DNA of 64,000 nucleotides from Thioclava sp. ES.031. Its GTDB lineage: Bacteria > Pseudomonadota > Alphaproteobacteria > Rhodobacterales > Rhodobacteraceae. Below are positions 16,824 through 25,857 of this stretch, one piece after another (position 1 is the first letter of the stretch; every line of letters begins with the position of its first letter). Location: assembly GCF_002563775.1 (NCBI RefSeq), contig NZ_PDJO01000001.1:3288501-3352500 (forward strand), read 5' to 3'. Under the pieces are notes generated by a model. That model saw nothing but the letters and a program-made list of their open reading frames with translations, searched no databases and was not told the DNA's origin. A program made the translations under genes and the position numbers.

Positions 16824-17999
16824 ATGTTTAATCTCATTCGTAACCCCCGCGCCCTCGCCGCGCGAATCGCAGCCCTCCTCGCATTGGTCTGGCTTGCGGC
16901 CTGTCAGCCGGGGCCGATGGGCAATTCCGGTCAGAAGATCGACACCAGCGCACCGGTCAAGGTGGCACTTCTGGTTCCGGCCGGGTCCGGCAACGCTGGC
17001 GATGAGACTCTCGCGCGGGCGCTGCAGAATGCGGCAAATCTCGCGATTCAGGATCTGCAAGGCGCACGGATCGACCTGCAGGTCTACAACACCGCCGGCA
17101 ATCCGCAGCAAGCGGCCGCGATGGCCACCAAGGCCGCCGACGAGGGCGCCAAGGTCATCCTCGGCCCGGTCTATGCGCAATCGGCGAATGCCGCAGGTCT
17201 CGCGGTCGCCTCGCGCAACATCAACGTGCTGGCGTTTTCGAACAACACCAACGTCGCGGGCGGCAACGTCTTCGTGCTCGGCCCGACCTTCCAGAACACC
17301 GCCAACCGCCTCGTGAGCTTCGCCGCACGTCAGGGCAAGAAGCGGATCATGGTCGTGCATGAGCAGACCACGGCGGGCGAGATCGGCGCACAGGCGATCC
17401 AGACCGCGGTCGCACGCTCGGGCGCTTCGCTCGCAGGCGTGGCCTCCTACCCGTTCTCGCAGCAGGGCGTGGTCGATGCGACGCCGCAGATCGCAAGCCG
17501 CGTGAAGTCCGGTGACGTCGATGCGCTGTTCCTGACGGCCGATACCGCAGGCGCGCTCCCGCTGCTCACGCAGCTGATGGGCGAGCAGGGCGTGACCCCG
17601 CAGACCACGCAATATATCGGCCTGACCCGCTGGGATATTCCGCCGGCGACGCTGTCGCTGCCGGGCACCCAGAGCGGCTGGTTCGCCGAGCCCGATCCGG
17701 CGCTGCAACAGCAGTTCGTCTCGCGCTATGGTGCCGCTTACGGGCAAGCGCCCCACCCGATCGCAGGCCTCGCCTATGACGGGATTGCAGCAATCGGCGC
17801 GCTGGTGAAGTCCGGCAACCCGGATGCGCTGACCAAGCAGGGCCTGACCCAGCGTTCGGGCTTCGTGGGCGTCAACGGCGTCTTCCGCTTCCTGCCCGAC
17901 GGCACCAACGAGCGCGGCCTCGCCGTGGCACAGGTCCGCAACGGCCAGGCGGTCGTGATCGACCCGGCGCCGCGCAACTTCGGCGGCTTCGGATCCTGA
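16824..17999 (+). CDS. LppC/LpoA-like penicillin-binding protein activator lipoprotein
   Basis: 391 aa. A lipoprotein signal ends in the lipobox LAAC at about residue 28, so the protein should be outer-membrane anchored. The rest is a type 1 periplasmic-binding-protein fold: VKVALLVPAGSGNAGDETLARAL, AKVILGPVYAQSANAAGLAVASRNINVLAFSNN. In E. coli the homologue LpoA activates PBP1A; in alphaproteobacteria only the C-terminal domain is conserved. An AAGGACG ribosome binding site precedes the ATG. Its position divergent to rsmI-yraN supports the family assignment. Confidence 0.88.
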   Translation: MFNLIRNPRALAARIAALLALVWLAACQPGPMGNSGQKIDTSAPVKVALLVPAGSGNAGDETLARALQNAANLAIQDLQGARIDLQVYNTAGNPQQAAAMATKAADEGAKVILGPVYAQSANAAGLAVASRNINVLAFSNNTNVAGGNVFVLGPTFQNTANRLVSFAARQGKKRIMVVHEQTTAGEIGAQAIQTAVARSGASLAGVASYPFSQQGVVDATPQIASRVKSGDVDALFLTADTAGALPLLTQLMGEQGVTPQTTQYIGLTRWDIPPATLSLPGTQSGWFAEPDPALQQQFVSRYGAAYGQAPHPIAGLAYDGIAAIGALVKSGNPDALTKQGLTQRSGFVGVNGVFRFLPDGTNERGLAVAQVRNGQAVVIDPAPRNFGGFGS

Positions 18000-18048
18000 T
18001 CCGGACCGCCCCCAAACGAAAGGGCCCGGTAAGGGACAAGATCGCGCA

Positions 18049-20820
18049 GTGACCCGCATGACAGACACCGCCCCGGCAGCGACCGGGGCGCCCCTCCTTC
18101 TGGATCAGCAGCGTCTGTTCGACGCGCTCGATGCAGCGACCTCCGACGCCAGCGACCCGAAAGACATCCGGGCCGCGACGGTGACATTCCTCTCCGAGGA
18201 ACGCCGCGCCGCCGCCGCCGCGATCGAGGCCGATTTCGAGACCCATCCGCGCGCCGCGCGCGACACGGTCGAAGCCTATGCGCAGATGACCGACGGCATC
18301 GTCCGCTCGGTGCTCCGCATCGCGACGGAGCGCCTGCACCCCAGCGGCATCCGCACCGAGGCGGAGCGCTTCGCAGTGCTCGCCGTGGGCGGCTATGGCC
18401 GTGCCGAGATGGCGCCGCATTCCGATGTCGATCTGCTGTTTCTCACCCCATACAAGGTCACCCCGTGGGCCGAGAGCGTCATCGAGTCGATGCTCTACAT
18501 GCTCTGGGATCTGAAGCTGAAGGTCGGTCACTCGTCCCGCACGCTCGACGACTGCATCCGGCTCGGGCGCGAAGACATCACGATCCGCACCGCTCTTCTC
18601 GAACATCGCTGCGTGGGCGGCGACGAGAAGCTGGCCGAGGCGCTGTCGCTACGCCTTCGTCACGATCTCTTCGAGGGCAGCGAGGCCGAGTTCATCGAGG
18701 CCAAGCTGGAGGAACGCTCGCAGCGCCACCGCCGTCAGGGCGGGCAGCGTTACGTGCTCGAACCCAATGTGAAAGAGGGCAAGGGCGGGTTGCGCGACCT
18801 GCAGACTCTCTACTGGATCGGCAAATATATCCATCACGTCGGCCGCGCCCGCGAATTGATGAAGATCGGCGCCTTCTCGCCCGAGGAATACGAGACCTTC
18901 CACGAGGCCGAGAATTACCTCTGGGCGGTGCGCTGCCACCTGCATCTGATCTCGGGCCGCGCCTCGGATCAGCTGACCTTCGACATGCAGGTCGAAGTGG
19001 CCGAGCGCATGGGCTATCGCGATCTGGCGGGCCGCCGCGCGGTCGAGGTCTTCATGCAGGATTACTTCCGCCACGCGACCGCCGTGGGCGACGTGACCCG
19101 CATCTTCCTGACCAAGCTCGAAGCGCAGCATGTGAAAAGCGCGCCGATGCTGCAGCGGATTTTCCGCAGGCGGCGCAAGCTGAAAGCCCCCTATTGCGAA
19201 GAGAACGGGCGGATAAATGTCGCCGACGAGCAGGCGTTCCTCTCCGATCCGGTAAACCTGCTGCGGCTGTTCGAGGAAGGGCTGCGCTCGGGGATGCTGA
19301 TCCACCCCGACGCGATGCGGCTCGTCTCGGCCAATCTCGACCTGATCGACGACAAGGTGCGCACCAATCGCGAAGCGCAGCGCATCTTCCTCGATCTGCT
19401 GCTCAAGCACGGCAACCCGGAACGCGCGCTGCGGCGGATGAACGAACTGGGCGTGCTGGCGGCCTTCATCCCGGAATTCGAACCGATCGTCGCGATGATG
19501 CAGTTCAACATGTATCACAGCTACACGGTGGACGAGCACACGATTCAGGTCGTCTCCACGCTGGCGCAGATCGAGCGCGGCGAGCTGGTCGAGGATCTGC
19601 CGCTGTCGTCGCACATCCTCGAAGAAGGCATCAATCGCAAGGTCCTCTATGTCGCGCTGCTGGTGCACGACATCGGCAAGGGGCGACCCGAGGATCATTC
19701 GATCCTCGGCGCGAAGATCGCCCGCAAGGTCGCGCCGCGGCTGGGGCTGAACCAGGAGGATTCCGAGACCGTCGAATGGCTTGTGCGCCACCACCTGCTG
19801 ATGTCCGACGTGGCGCAGAAGCGCGACCTCTCGGACCCGCGCACGATCCGCGATTTCGCCAAGCGCGTGAAGTCGCGCAAGCGGCTCGACCTGCTGACCG
19901 TTCTGACCGTCTGCGACATTCGCGGCGTCGGCCCGAATGTCTGGAACAACTGGAAAGCCACCCTGCTGCGCAAGCTGCATTCCGAGACCGCGATGGCGCT
20001 GGAGCACGGGCTGGAAGCGGTCAATCGCGAGCAGCGCACCGATGAGGCCAAGCGTGCCTTGCGCGAAGTTCTGGAGGCGGATGACAGCTGGGACAAGGCA
20101 CAAATCCGCGCCGAGCTGGCCCGGCACTACGCGCCCTACTGGCAGGCGCTCGCCACGGTCAATCACGAGATCTTCGCGCGGCTCCTGCGCGATCTGGGCG
20201 ATGACGAGATCCGCATCGACCTGCATCCCGATGACGATCACGACGCGACCCGCGTGAGCTTCGCGCTGGCCGATCACCCCGGCATCTTCTCGCGGCTCTC
20301 CGGCGCGCTGGCACTGGTCGGCGCGAATGTGGTCGACGCGCGCACCTATACCTCGAAGGACGGCTATGCGACCGCCGTCTTCTGGGTGCAGGATGCCGAG
20401 GGTCACCCCTATGAGGCGTCGAAGCTGACCCGGCTGCGCGGCATGATCGAGAAGACGCTGAAAGGCGAGGTCGTCGCCCGCGAGGCACTCAAGGATCGCG
20501 ACAAGCTCAAGAAGCGTGAGCGCGAGTTCAAATTCCCGACCCATATCACCATCGACAACGAAGGATCGGATATCTACACGATCATCGAAGTCGATACCCG
20601 CGACCGGCCGGGCCTTCTCTACGACCTGACCCGGGCGCTGGCGTCGAACAACATCTCGATCTCCTCGGCGGTGATCGCCACCTATGGCGCGCAGGTCGTG
20701 GACAGCTTCTATGTGAAAGACATGTTCGGCCTGAAACTGCATTCCAAACCCCGCCAGGAAGCGCTCGAGAAGAAGTTGATGGACGCCATCGCGTCGGGCG
20801 CGAAACGGGCGGGCAACTGA
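18049..20820 (+). CDS. glnD: [Protein-PII] uridylyltransferase / uridylyl-removing enzyme
   Basis: 923 aa. Domain order: nucleotidyltransferase with GGYGRAEMAPHSDVDLLF (about residues 115-132), the GlnD linker, the HD domain with VHDIGKGRPEDHS (about 545), and two C-terminal ACT domains (DHPGIFSRLSGALA and DRPGLLYDLTRALA) that sense glutamine. It uridylylates and deuridylylates PII, the central nitrogen signal. The GTG at 18049 is favoured by its 12-base distance from AAGGGA; an ATG at 18058 is the alternative. murJ begins 2 bases after the stop, so the two genes are one operon. Confidence 0.96.
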   Translation: MTRMTDTAPAATGAPLLLDQQRLFDALDAATSDASDPKDIRAATVTFLSEERRAAAAAIEADFETHPRAARDTVEAYAQMTDGIVRSVLRIATERLHPSGIRTEAERFAVLAVGGYGRAEMAPHSDVDLLFLTPYKVTPWAESVIESMLYMLWDLKLKVGHSSRTLDDCIRLGREDITIRTALLEHRCVGGDEKLAEALSLRLRHDLFEGSEAEFIEAKLEERSQRHRRQGGQRYVLEPNVKEGKGGLRDLQTLYWIGKYIHHVGRARELMKIGAFSPEEYETFHEAENYLWAVRCHLHLISGRASDQLTFDMQVEVAERMGYRDLAGRRAVEVFMQDYFRHATAVGDVTRIFLTKLEAQHVKSAPMLQRIFRRRRKLKAPYCEENGRINVADEQAFLSDPVNLLRLFEEGLRSGMLIHPDAMRLVSANLDLIDDKVRTNREAQRIFLDLLLKHGNPERALRRMNELGVLAAFIPEFEPIVAMMQFNMYHSYTVDEHTIQVVSTLAQIERGELVEDLPLSSHILEEGINRKVLYVALLVHDIGKGRPEDHSILGAKIARKVAPRLGLNQEDSETVEWLVRHHLLMSDVAQKRDLSDPRTIRDFAKRVKSRKRLDLLTVLTVCDIRGVGPNVWNNWKATLLRKLHSETAMALEHGLEAVNREQRTDEAKRALREVLEADDSWDKAQIRAELARHYAPYWQALATVNHEIFARLLRDLGDDEIRIDLHPDDDHDATRVSFALADHPGIFSRLSGALALVGANVVDARTYTSKDGYATAVFWVQDAEGHPYEASKLTRLRGMIEKTLKGEVVAREALKDRDKLKKREREFKFPTHITIDNEGSDIYTIIEVDTRDRPGLLYDLTRALASNNISISSAVIATYGAQVVDSFYVKDMFGLKLHSKPRQEALEKKLMDAIASGAKRAGN

Positions 20821-20821
20821 C

Positions 20822-22375
20822 ATGAAACCAATCCGGCTGGTGCGCGGCTTCCTCACGGTGGGCGGCTGGACCATGGCGAGCCGCATCCTCGGGTTTGCGC
20901 GCGACATGATGATCGCGGCCTTCCTCGGCGCAGGCCCGGTGGCCGAGGCCTTCCTCGTGGCCTTCTCGCTGCCCAACCTGTTCCGGCGCTTCTTCGCGGA
21001 GGGCGCGTTCAACACCGCCTTCATCCCGATCTTCTCGAAGAAGCTGGAGGGCGGCGAGAACGCGAAGGGTTTTGCACGCGAGGCGATGGGGGGATTGGCC
21101 TCTGTGCTGATCTTGTTGACGCTGGTGGCCTCGGCGGCGATGCCGTGGCTGGTGCTGGCGATGGCCTCGGGTTTCGCGGGCGATGAGCGGTTCACGATCG
21201 CCACAACTTATGGCCGGATCGCCTTCCCTTACATCCTCTTCATCTCGCTGAGCGCGCTTCTGTCGGGCGTGCTGAACGCGGCGGGGCATTTCGCTGCCGC
21301 GGCCGCAGCACCCGTGCTGCTGAACGTGACCTTCGTGATCGCGATGCTCATGGCCGATCAGGCGGGCTGGCCGGTGGGCGATGCGCTGGCTTGGGCCGTG
21401 CCGGTCGCGGGCGTGGCGCAGCTTGCGCTCGTCTGGGTCGCCGCATGGCGCGCGGGTTTCAAGATCGTCCCGAAGCGCCCGCGCCTGTCGCCCGACATGA
21501 AACGCCTTGTCCGCATCGCGATCCCGGCGATGCTCGCGGGCGGCGTGGTCCAGATCAACCTGCTGGTGGGCCGTCAGGTCGCCTCGCATTTCGACGGTGC
21601 AATCGCATGGCTGAACTATGCCGACCGGCTCTATCAGCTGCCGCTGGGCGTGGTGGGCATCGCGATCGGCGTGGTGCTGCTGCCCGATCTGTCGCGCCGT
21701 TTGCGCGGCGGCGATACGGCAGGCAGCCGCTATTCCTTCTCGCGTGCGGGCGAATTCGCGCTCCTCTTCACCGTCGGCCCTGCCATAGCACTTCTGGTAG
21801 CAGCCCAGCCCATCGTCTCGGTCCTGTTCGAGCGCGGCCAGTTCTCCCACGAGGACACGATCGCCACCGCATGGGCCACCGCGATCTACGGGCTCGGCCT
21901 GCCCGCCTTCGTGCTGCAAAAGGTTCTGCAGCCCTTGTATTTCGCCCGCGAGAACACCCGCACGCCGTTCAACTACGCGCTGGTCGCGATGGTGGTGAAC
22001 GCGGTACTGGCGATCGGGCTGTCCTTCGTGATCGGCTATCTCGCAGCGGCTGTCGGCACGACGCTCGCCGCCTGGGCGATGGTCGCGCAGCTCTGGCTCG
22101 GCGCGCGTCCGATGGGCGAGGCCGCGAGCTTCGATCACCGTTTCTACCGCCGCCTGCCCCGCATCGTGATCGCGGCGCTGGTGATGGGGGCTGCAATCTG
22201 GGCGGTGACCTGGGCGGTGCCGGGCGCGTTCGCCGTGCCGGGCCTGCGCGCGCTGGCACTGCTGGGGCTCGTGCTGTTCGGGATGCTCGTCTATTTCGGC
22301 ACGGCTATCGCCATTGGCGCGATGCATATGGCCGATCTGAAAGGTGCGATGCGCCGCGGTCCGGGCGGGGCGTGA
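20822..22375 (+). CDS. murJ: Lipid II flippase MurJ (MviN)
   Basis: 517 aa with about 14 transmembrane helices. Family signatures include TMASRILGFARDMMIAAFLGAG, FRRFFAEGAFNTAFIPIF and FYARENTRTPF (here YFARENTRTPFN). It flips lipid II across the inner membrane for peptidoglycan synthesis. The start is 2 bases after glnD; this pairing is conserved in alphaproteobacteria. A family B repeat follows the stop, then a convergent rhomboid-like gene. Confidence 0.96.
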   Translation: MKPIRLVRGFLTVGGWTMASRILGFARDMMIAAFLGAGPVAEAFLVAFSLPNLFRRFFAEGAFNTAFIPIFSKKLEGGENAKGFAREAMGGLASVLILLTLVASAAMPWLVLAMASGFAGDERFTIATTYGRIAFPYILFISLSALLSGVLNAAGHFAAAAAAPVLLNVTFVIAMLMADQAGWPVGDALAWAVPVAGVAQLALVWVAAWRAGFKIVPKRPRLSPDMKRLVRIAIPAMLAGGVVQINLLVGRQVASHFDGAIAWLNYADRLYQLPLGVVGIAIGVVLLPDLSRRLRGGDTAGSRYSFSRAGEFALLFTVGPAIALLVAAQPIVSVLFERGQFSHEDTIATAWATAIYGLGLPAFVLQKVLQPLYFARENTRTPFNYALVAMVVNAVLAIGLSFVIGYLAAAVGTTLAAWAMVAQLWLGARPMGEAASFDHRFYRRLPRIVIAALVMGAAIWAVTWAVPGAFAVPGLRALALLGLVLFGMLVYFGTAIAIGAMHMADLKGAMRRGPGGA

Positions 22376-22387
22376 GGGGCTACTTTG

Positions 22388-22541
22388 GCACGGGGCGACC
22401 AGCCCCGGGCCGCGCCCGACCCTCCCCACGGGAGGGCGCATTGGCGATGACATCGCGGTTTCAGACGACTTTCGGGCTTGAGAGATAAAGCGCCAAGCCA
22501 CTAGCGACCCGAGGCGCCCACCCGAGGCTCGGGCGCGCCCC
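22388..22541. repeat. Dispersed 154-bp repeat, family B, copy 1
   Basis: Matches the copy at 59685-59840 along its ends: GCACGGGGCGACCAGCCCCG then GGCCGCGCCCGACCCTCCCC on the left, and GGCGCCCACCCGAGGCTCGG then GCGC on the right. The centre is more diverged. Left and right ends form imperfect inverted repeats (GGGCCGCGCCCGACCCTC against GGGGCGCGCCCGAGCCTC read from the other strand). It sits between the convergent murJ and rhomboid-like genes. Confidence 0.8.
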
Positions 22542-22548
22542 TAAGTTC

Positions 22549-23235
22549 TCACCGCCGCCGCAGCCGCTGCAAGGTCCGCTGCATCCCGCCGGGTGCCACG
22601 AAGAAGCTCAGCACGAAGCCCGCGACGAACCCGACGATATCCGCGATCCAGTCGGGCCGCGCGCCGAAGATCATCGCGAAGATCAGCTGGATGCCCATCA
22701 GCGCCCCGATCAACGAAAACGCCCGCAGCTGGTTCGCATTCTCCTGCCCGAGCCGCGTCCACAAGATCCACGTGAAGGCCCCGATCAGCCCGTAATCGCC
22801 TGGATAGCCGCCATAGAGCCCGATCTGCGTAAACGGCAGCGCCGCATAGACCAGCGCGCCAAGGATCGTCGCGCCGAAGAACACGACCGCCACGGCGAGC
22901 CCCGAGAAGATCTCTCCCACCATCTTGCCCAGCGCCAAGAGGAACACGAGCACGAAGATCGCCTGCGTCACCGAGGCGTTCACGAACGGATAGGTCAGAA
23001 TGCGCATCATCTGCTCGGGCGGATATTGCCCGGTATCGATCATCGCGCGCATCACCTGCGGCGAGAAGGCGAATTTCTGCAGTGCGTCGAGCCGCCAGCC
23101 CGCCGCCTGCGCCCCGCCGATCAGACCCGACTGGCCCATCGCGAAGAACAGCTCCGTCGCTATGATCGGCAGCGCCAGCAGCCAGACCACGGGCGGCAGC
23201 GGGTTCACCGGGTGTTCGTCATAACCGTCGCGCAT
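22549..23235 (-). CDS. Rhomboid-fold membrane protein without catalytic residues
   Basis: 228 aa with about six transmembrane segments; the order and spacing fit the rhomboid fold. The usual active-site positions are changed. The GxSG loop reads [13 protein letters not shown] (Ser replaced by Pro). The final-helix AHxxGxxxG reads [10 protein letters not shown] (His replaced by Asp). The HxxxN of helix 2 appears as TQAIF. The small-residue packing motif (GFVAGF) is kept, so the fold is probably intact. It is best described as a pseudoprotease, which may bind membrane substrates without cutting them. The ATG follows CAGGAGAGGC. Confidence 0.8.
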   Translation of the reverse strand: MRDGYDEHPVNPLPPVVWLLALPIIATELFFAMGQSGLIGGAQAAGWRLDALQKFAFSPQVMRAMIDTGQYPPEQMMRILTYPFVNASVTQAIFVLVFLLALGKMVGEIFSGLAVAVVFFGATILGALVYAALPFTQIGLYGGYPGDYGLIGAFTWILWTRLGQENANQLRAFSLIGALMGIQLIFAMIFGARPDWIADIVGFVAGFVLSFFVAPGGMQRTLQRLRRR

Positions 23236-23365
23236 GTCTCGCCTCTCCTGCTCACGGGCTCAGTTGCGCCCTTTGCGCTTTAGCGATAAGCGAGCGGAGA
23301 GCGGATTTCCACCCCGGGAGATCCTCAATGGCGGGCTTCCACCCCCCGCAGATCAGGAGCATCAG

Positions 23366-24406
23366 ATGAGCGAGCAAGCGCAACCCCTCAACGCCAATTT
23401 CAAACCGCGGATCTTCTCCGGCATCCAGCCCTCTGGCGGGCTGACGCTGGGAAACTATCTGGGCGCGCTCAAGCGCTTTGCCCAGAAGCAGGACGAAGGG
23501 ATCGAGACGATCTACTGCCTCGTCGACATGCACGCGATCACGGTCTGGCAAGAGCCCGAGGCATTGCGCCGCAACACCCGCGAGGCGGCTGCCGCCTTCC
23601 TCGCCTCGGGCGTCGATCCGAAACGCTCGATCCTGTTCAACCAGAGCCAGGTCTCGGCCCATGCCGAACTGGCCTGGGCGTTCAATTGCGTCGCGCGTCT
23701 GGGCTGGATGAACCGGATGACCCAGTTCAAGGACAAGGCGGGCAAGAATGCCGAGAAGGCCAGCCTCGGCCTCTACGCCTACCCCGCGCTGATGGCCGCG
23801 GATATCCTACTCTATCACGCGACGATGGTGCCGGTGGGCGAGGATCAGAAGCAGCATGTGGAGCTGACCCGCGACATCGCGGCCAAGTTCAACCATGACT
23901 ACAAGACCGAGTTCTTCCCCGCCCCCGAGCCGCTGATCGAAGGCGCCGCCACCCGCGTTATGTCCCTGCGCGACGGCACCAAGAAGATGTCGAAATCCGA
24001 CCCGTCGGATGCGAGCCGCATCAACCTGACCGACGATGCCGACACGATCGCCAAGAAGATCCGCAAGGCCGTGACCGACCCCGAGCCCCTGCCTTCGGAT
24101 CTCGACGGGCTCAAGGACCGGGCCGAGGCGCGCAACCTCGTGAACATCTACGCCGCGCTGGCCGACATGACGCCGACGCAGGTGCTGGGCGAATATGGCG
24201 GCGAAGGCTTCGGCAAGTTCAAACCGGCGCTGGCGGAACTGGCGGTCGCGAAGCTTGCTCCGATCTCGGACGAGATGACCCGGCTGATGAACGACCCCTC
24301 CGAGATCGACAATATCCTCGGCGACGGCGCGAACCGGGCCGACGAGATCGCGCAACCGATCCTGGGCAAGACGCTCGAGATCATGGGTATGGTCCGCTCG
24401 CGTTGA
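23366..24406 (+). CDS. trpS: Tryptophanyl-tRNA synthetase
   Basis: 346 aa from the ATG at 23366 ([19 protein letters not shown]), selected by ATCAGGAGC 6-7 bases upstream; the frame is open further upstream, but that part is not conserved-looking. Class I motifs: [19 protein letters not shown] (HIGH-like region) and KKMSKSDPS (KMSKS). It also shows [19 protein letters not shown]. It charges tRNA-Trp. A family A repeat follows the stop. Confidence 0.97.
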   Translation: MSEQAQPLNANFKPRIFSGIQPSGGLTLGNYLGALKRFAQKQDEGIETIYCLVDMHAITVWQEPEALRRNTREAAAAFLASGVDPKRSILFNQSQVSAHAELAWAFNCVARLGWMNRMTQFKDKAGKNAEKASLGLYAYPALMAADILLYHATMVPVGEDQKQHVELTRDIAAKFNHDYKTEFFPAPEPLIEGAATRVMSLRDGTKKMSKSDPSDASRINLTDDADTIAKKIRKAVTDPEPLPSDLDGLKDRAEARNLVNIYAALADMTPTQVLGEYGGEGFGKFKPALAELAVAKLAPISDEMTRLMNDPSEIDNILGDGANRADEIAQPILGKTLEIMGMVRSR

Positions 24407-24411
24407 GCGCG

Positions 24412-24542
24412 GCACGGGGGGCTGCCCCCGTCGCCGGGAATATTTTCCGAGAGCGAAGACGAGGCTGTGCGCCTACCGTCTTCGCTCTTTCGAAATATCC
24501 CGGGAGGGACAGGCCGCAAGGCCTGAGGGGGCAGCGCCCCCT
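24412..24542. repeat. Dispersed palindromic intergenic repeat, family A, copy 3
   Basis: Outer GGGGGCTGCCCCC hairpin and GAATATTTT / GAAATATCC arms enclose GAGCGAAGACG / CGTCTTCGCTC, an 11-bp perfect stem (24451-24461 with 24477-24487). A right-hand GGGGGCAGCGCCCCC hairpin lies at 24528-24542. It begins 5 bases after the trpS stop and may terminate trpS. Confidence 0.75.
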
Positions 24543-24825
24543 GTCAGGCCAGGTCATCGCCCAGTCGCCAAATTTGATGACAAACTCGCCTAACGGTGCG
24601 TCTGGTGCATCGCGTGAGGCTTCCATCCGAGCCACCTTCGGACACAGCGCGCTTCAGTAGCGGCGAAGTCGCGCTTGTTTCCAAGATTGACGAACAGAGG
24701 TGCGCTTTGCATGGATTGTTTATCGATTTACCCAAAACGGCGTTATATTTGTAAGAAAATTCTTGAATGTGGGTCTTCCTTAAATTTTCCTTACTACGTG
24801 GCAGGAGAGGATTGGGGAGAGAAAC
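24543..24825. other. A/T-rich intergenic region before the glycosyltransferase pair
   Basis: About 280 bases, noticeably lower in G+C than the neighbours, especially 24700-24800 (many TTT/AAA runs). It should hold the promoter of the GT2 gene, but no clean -35/-10 pair at 16-18 bases was found. A minus-strand open frame across it has no ribosome binding site and no recognisable product. Confidence 0.45.
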
Positions 24826-25857
24826 ATGTCGGAATTTTCGACATCGACTGTAAAGTCGGACCAAACGGGACCGGAACCTGTCTCAGGCATCTCCGTCGTC
24901 GTACCGATTTACAACGAAATCGAGAACATCGATCTCCTCTGCAAAGAACTCACCACAGCCCTCGAGCCGATCGGCAAACCCTACGAGATTGTCCTCGTGG
25001 ATGACGGCTCGATCGACGGTAGCGGCGAGGCGCTCGCCGAAAAAGCTCGGCAGGACCAGCACCTGCGGGTGATCCGGTTCCGCCGCAACTATGGTCAAAC
25101 CGCCGCGATGAAGGCCGGGCTGGATTTCGCCTCGCAGGACGCCATCGTCACCATCGACGGCGACCTGCAGAACGATCCGGCGGATATCGCGCCGATGCTG
25201 GCCAAGCTGGAGCAGGGATATGATCTCGTCCATGGCTGGCGGCGGCATCGGCAGGACGCGATGCTGAACCGCAAGTTGCCCTCAATGATCGCGAACCGGC
25301 TGATCTCGTGGAGCACGGGCTTCCCGATCCACGATCTGGGCTGCACCCTAAAGGTGATGCGGCGAGAGCTCGTCTCGGAGATCGAGCTCTACGGCGACAT
25401 GCACCGGTTCATCCCGCTCCTGCTGTTCGAACGCGGCGCGCGCTGTGTCGAGATGGAGACCCATCACCGGCCGCGGCTCCATGGCGAGACGAAATACGGG
25501 ATCGGCCGCACCTTCGTGGTGATCCTCGACCTGCTGACGGTGCGCTTCTTTCTGGGCAATGCCGGGCACCCGATGATGGTGTTCGGCGGGCTCGGCATCT
25601 TCAGCTTCGCGCTGTCTTTCGTCGCGACCGTGATCACCGTCATCATGAAAATCTGGGGCGGCGTCGACATGACGGGCAACCCGTTTCTCTTGCTGTCGGT
25701 CCTGTCTGCTCTAGCGGGCTTCCAGCTTCTGAGCATCGGCCTGATCGGAGAAGTTCTCGCGCGGGTCTATTTCAACCAGCGCGGACGCAAACCCTACACC
25801 GTGCGCCAATTCCTGAATTTCGAAGACGATCCCGTCGCGGCGGGGGCAGCCCGGTGA
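24826..25857 (+). CDS. Polyprenyl-phosphate glycosyltransferase, GT2 family (ArnC/GtrB/DPM1-like)
   Basis: 343 aa. A GT-A catalytic domain starts at GISVVVPIYNEIENIDLL, with the nucleotide-sugar site VLVDDGSIDGSG and the metal-binding DGDLQNDP (about residue 105). Two C-terminal transmembrane helices are at about 245-275 and 285-320. This layout is that of enzymes that transfer a sugar from a nucleotide donor to undecaprenyl phosphate at the inner membrane. The start has a GGGGAGAGAAAC leader. Its stop overlaps the GTG start of the next gene (GTGA), a partner that could use the lipid-linked sugar. The sugar and acceptor are unknown. Confidence 0.88.
   Translation: MSEFSTSTVKSDQTGPEPVSGISVVVPIYNEIENIDLLCKELTTALEPIGKPYEIVLVDDGSIDGSGEALAEKARQDQHLRVIRFRRNYGQTAAMKAGLDFASQDAIVTIDGDLQNDPADIAPMLAKLEQGYDLVHGWRRHRQDAMLNRKLPSMIANRLISWSTGFPIHDLGCTLKVMRRELVSEIELYGDMHRFIPLLLFERGARCVEMETHHRPRLHGETKYGIGRTFVVILDLLTVRFFLGNAGHPMMVFGGLGIFSFALSFVATVITVIMKIWGGVDMTGNPFLLLSVLSALAGFQLLSIGLIGEVLARVYFNQRGRKPYTVRQFLNFEDDPVAAGAAR

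Noticed and set aside
18649..21204. An 851-codon minus-strand open frame across glnD and murJ
   Set aside because: The plus strand carries every GlnD and MurJ motif in this interval; the opposite frame is a base-composition artefact.
24544..24864. A minus-strand frame that could be a transposase remnant upstream of the GT2 gene
   Set aside because: No DDE or helix-turn-helix motif, no inverted repeats at the borders, and no ribosome binding site.
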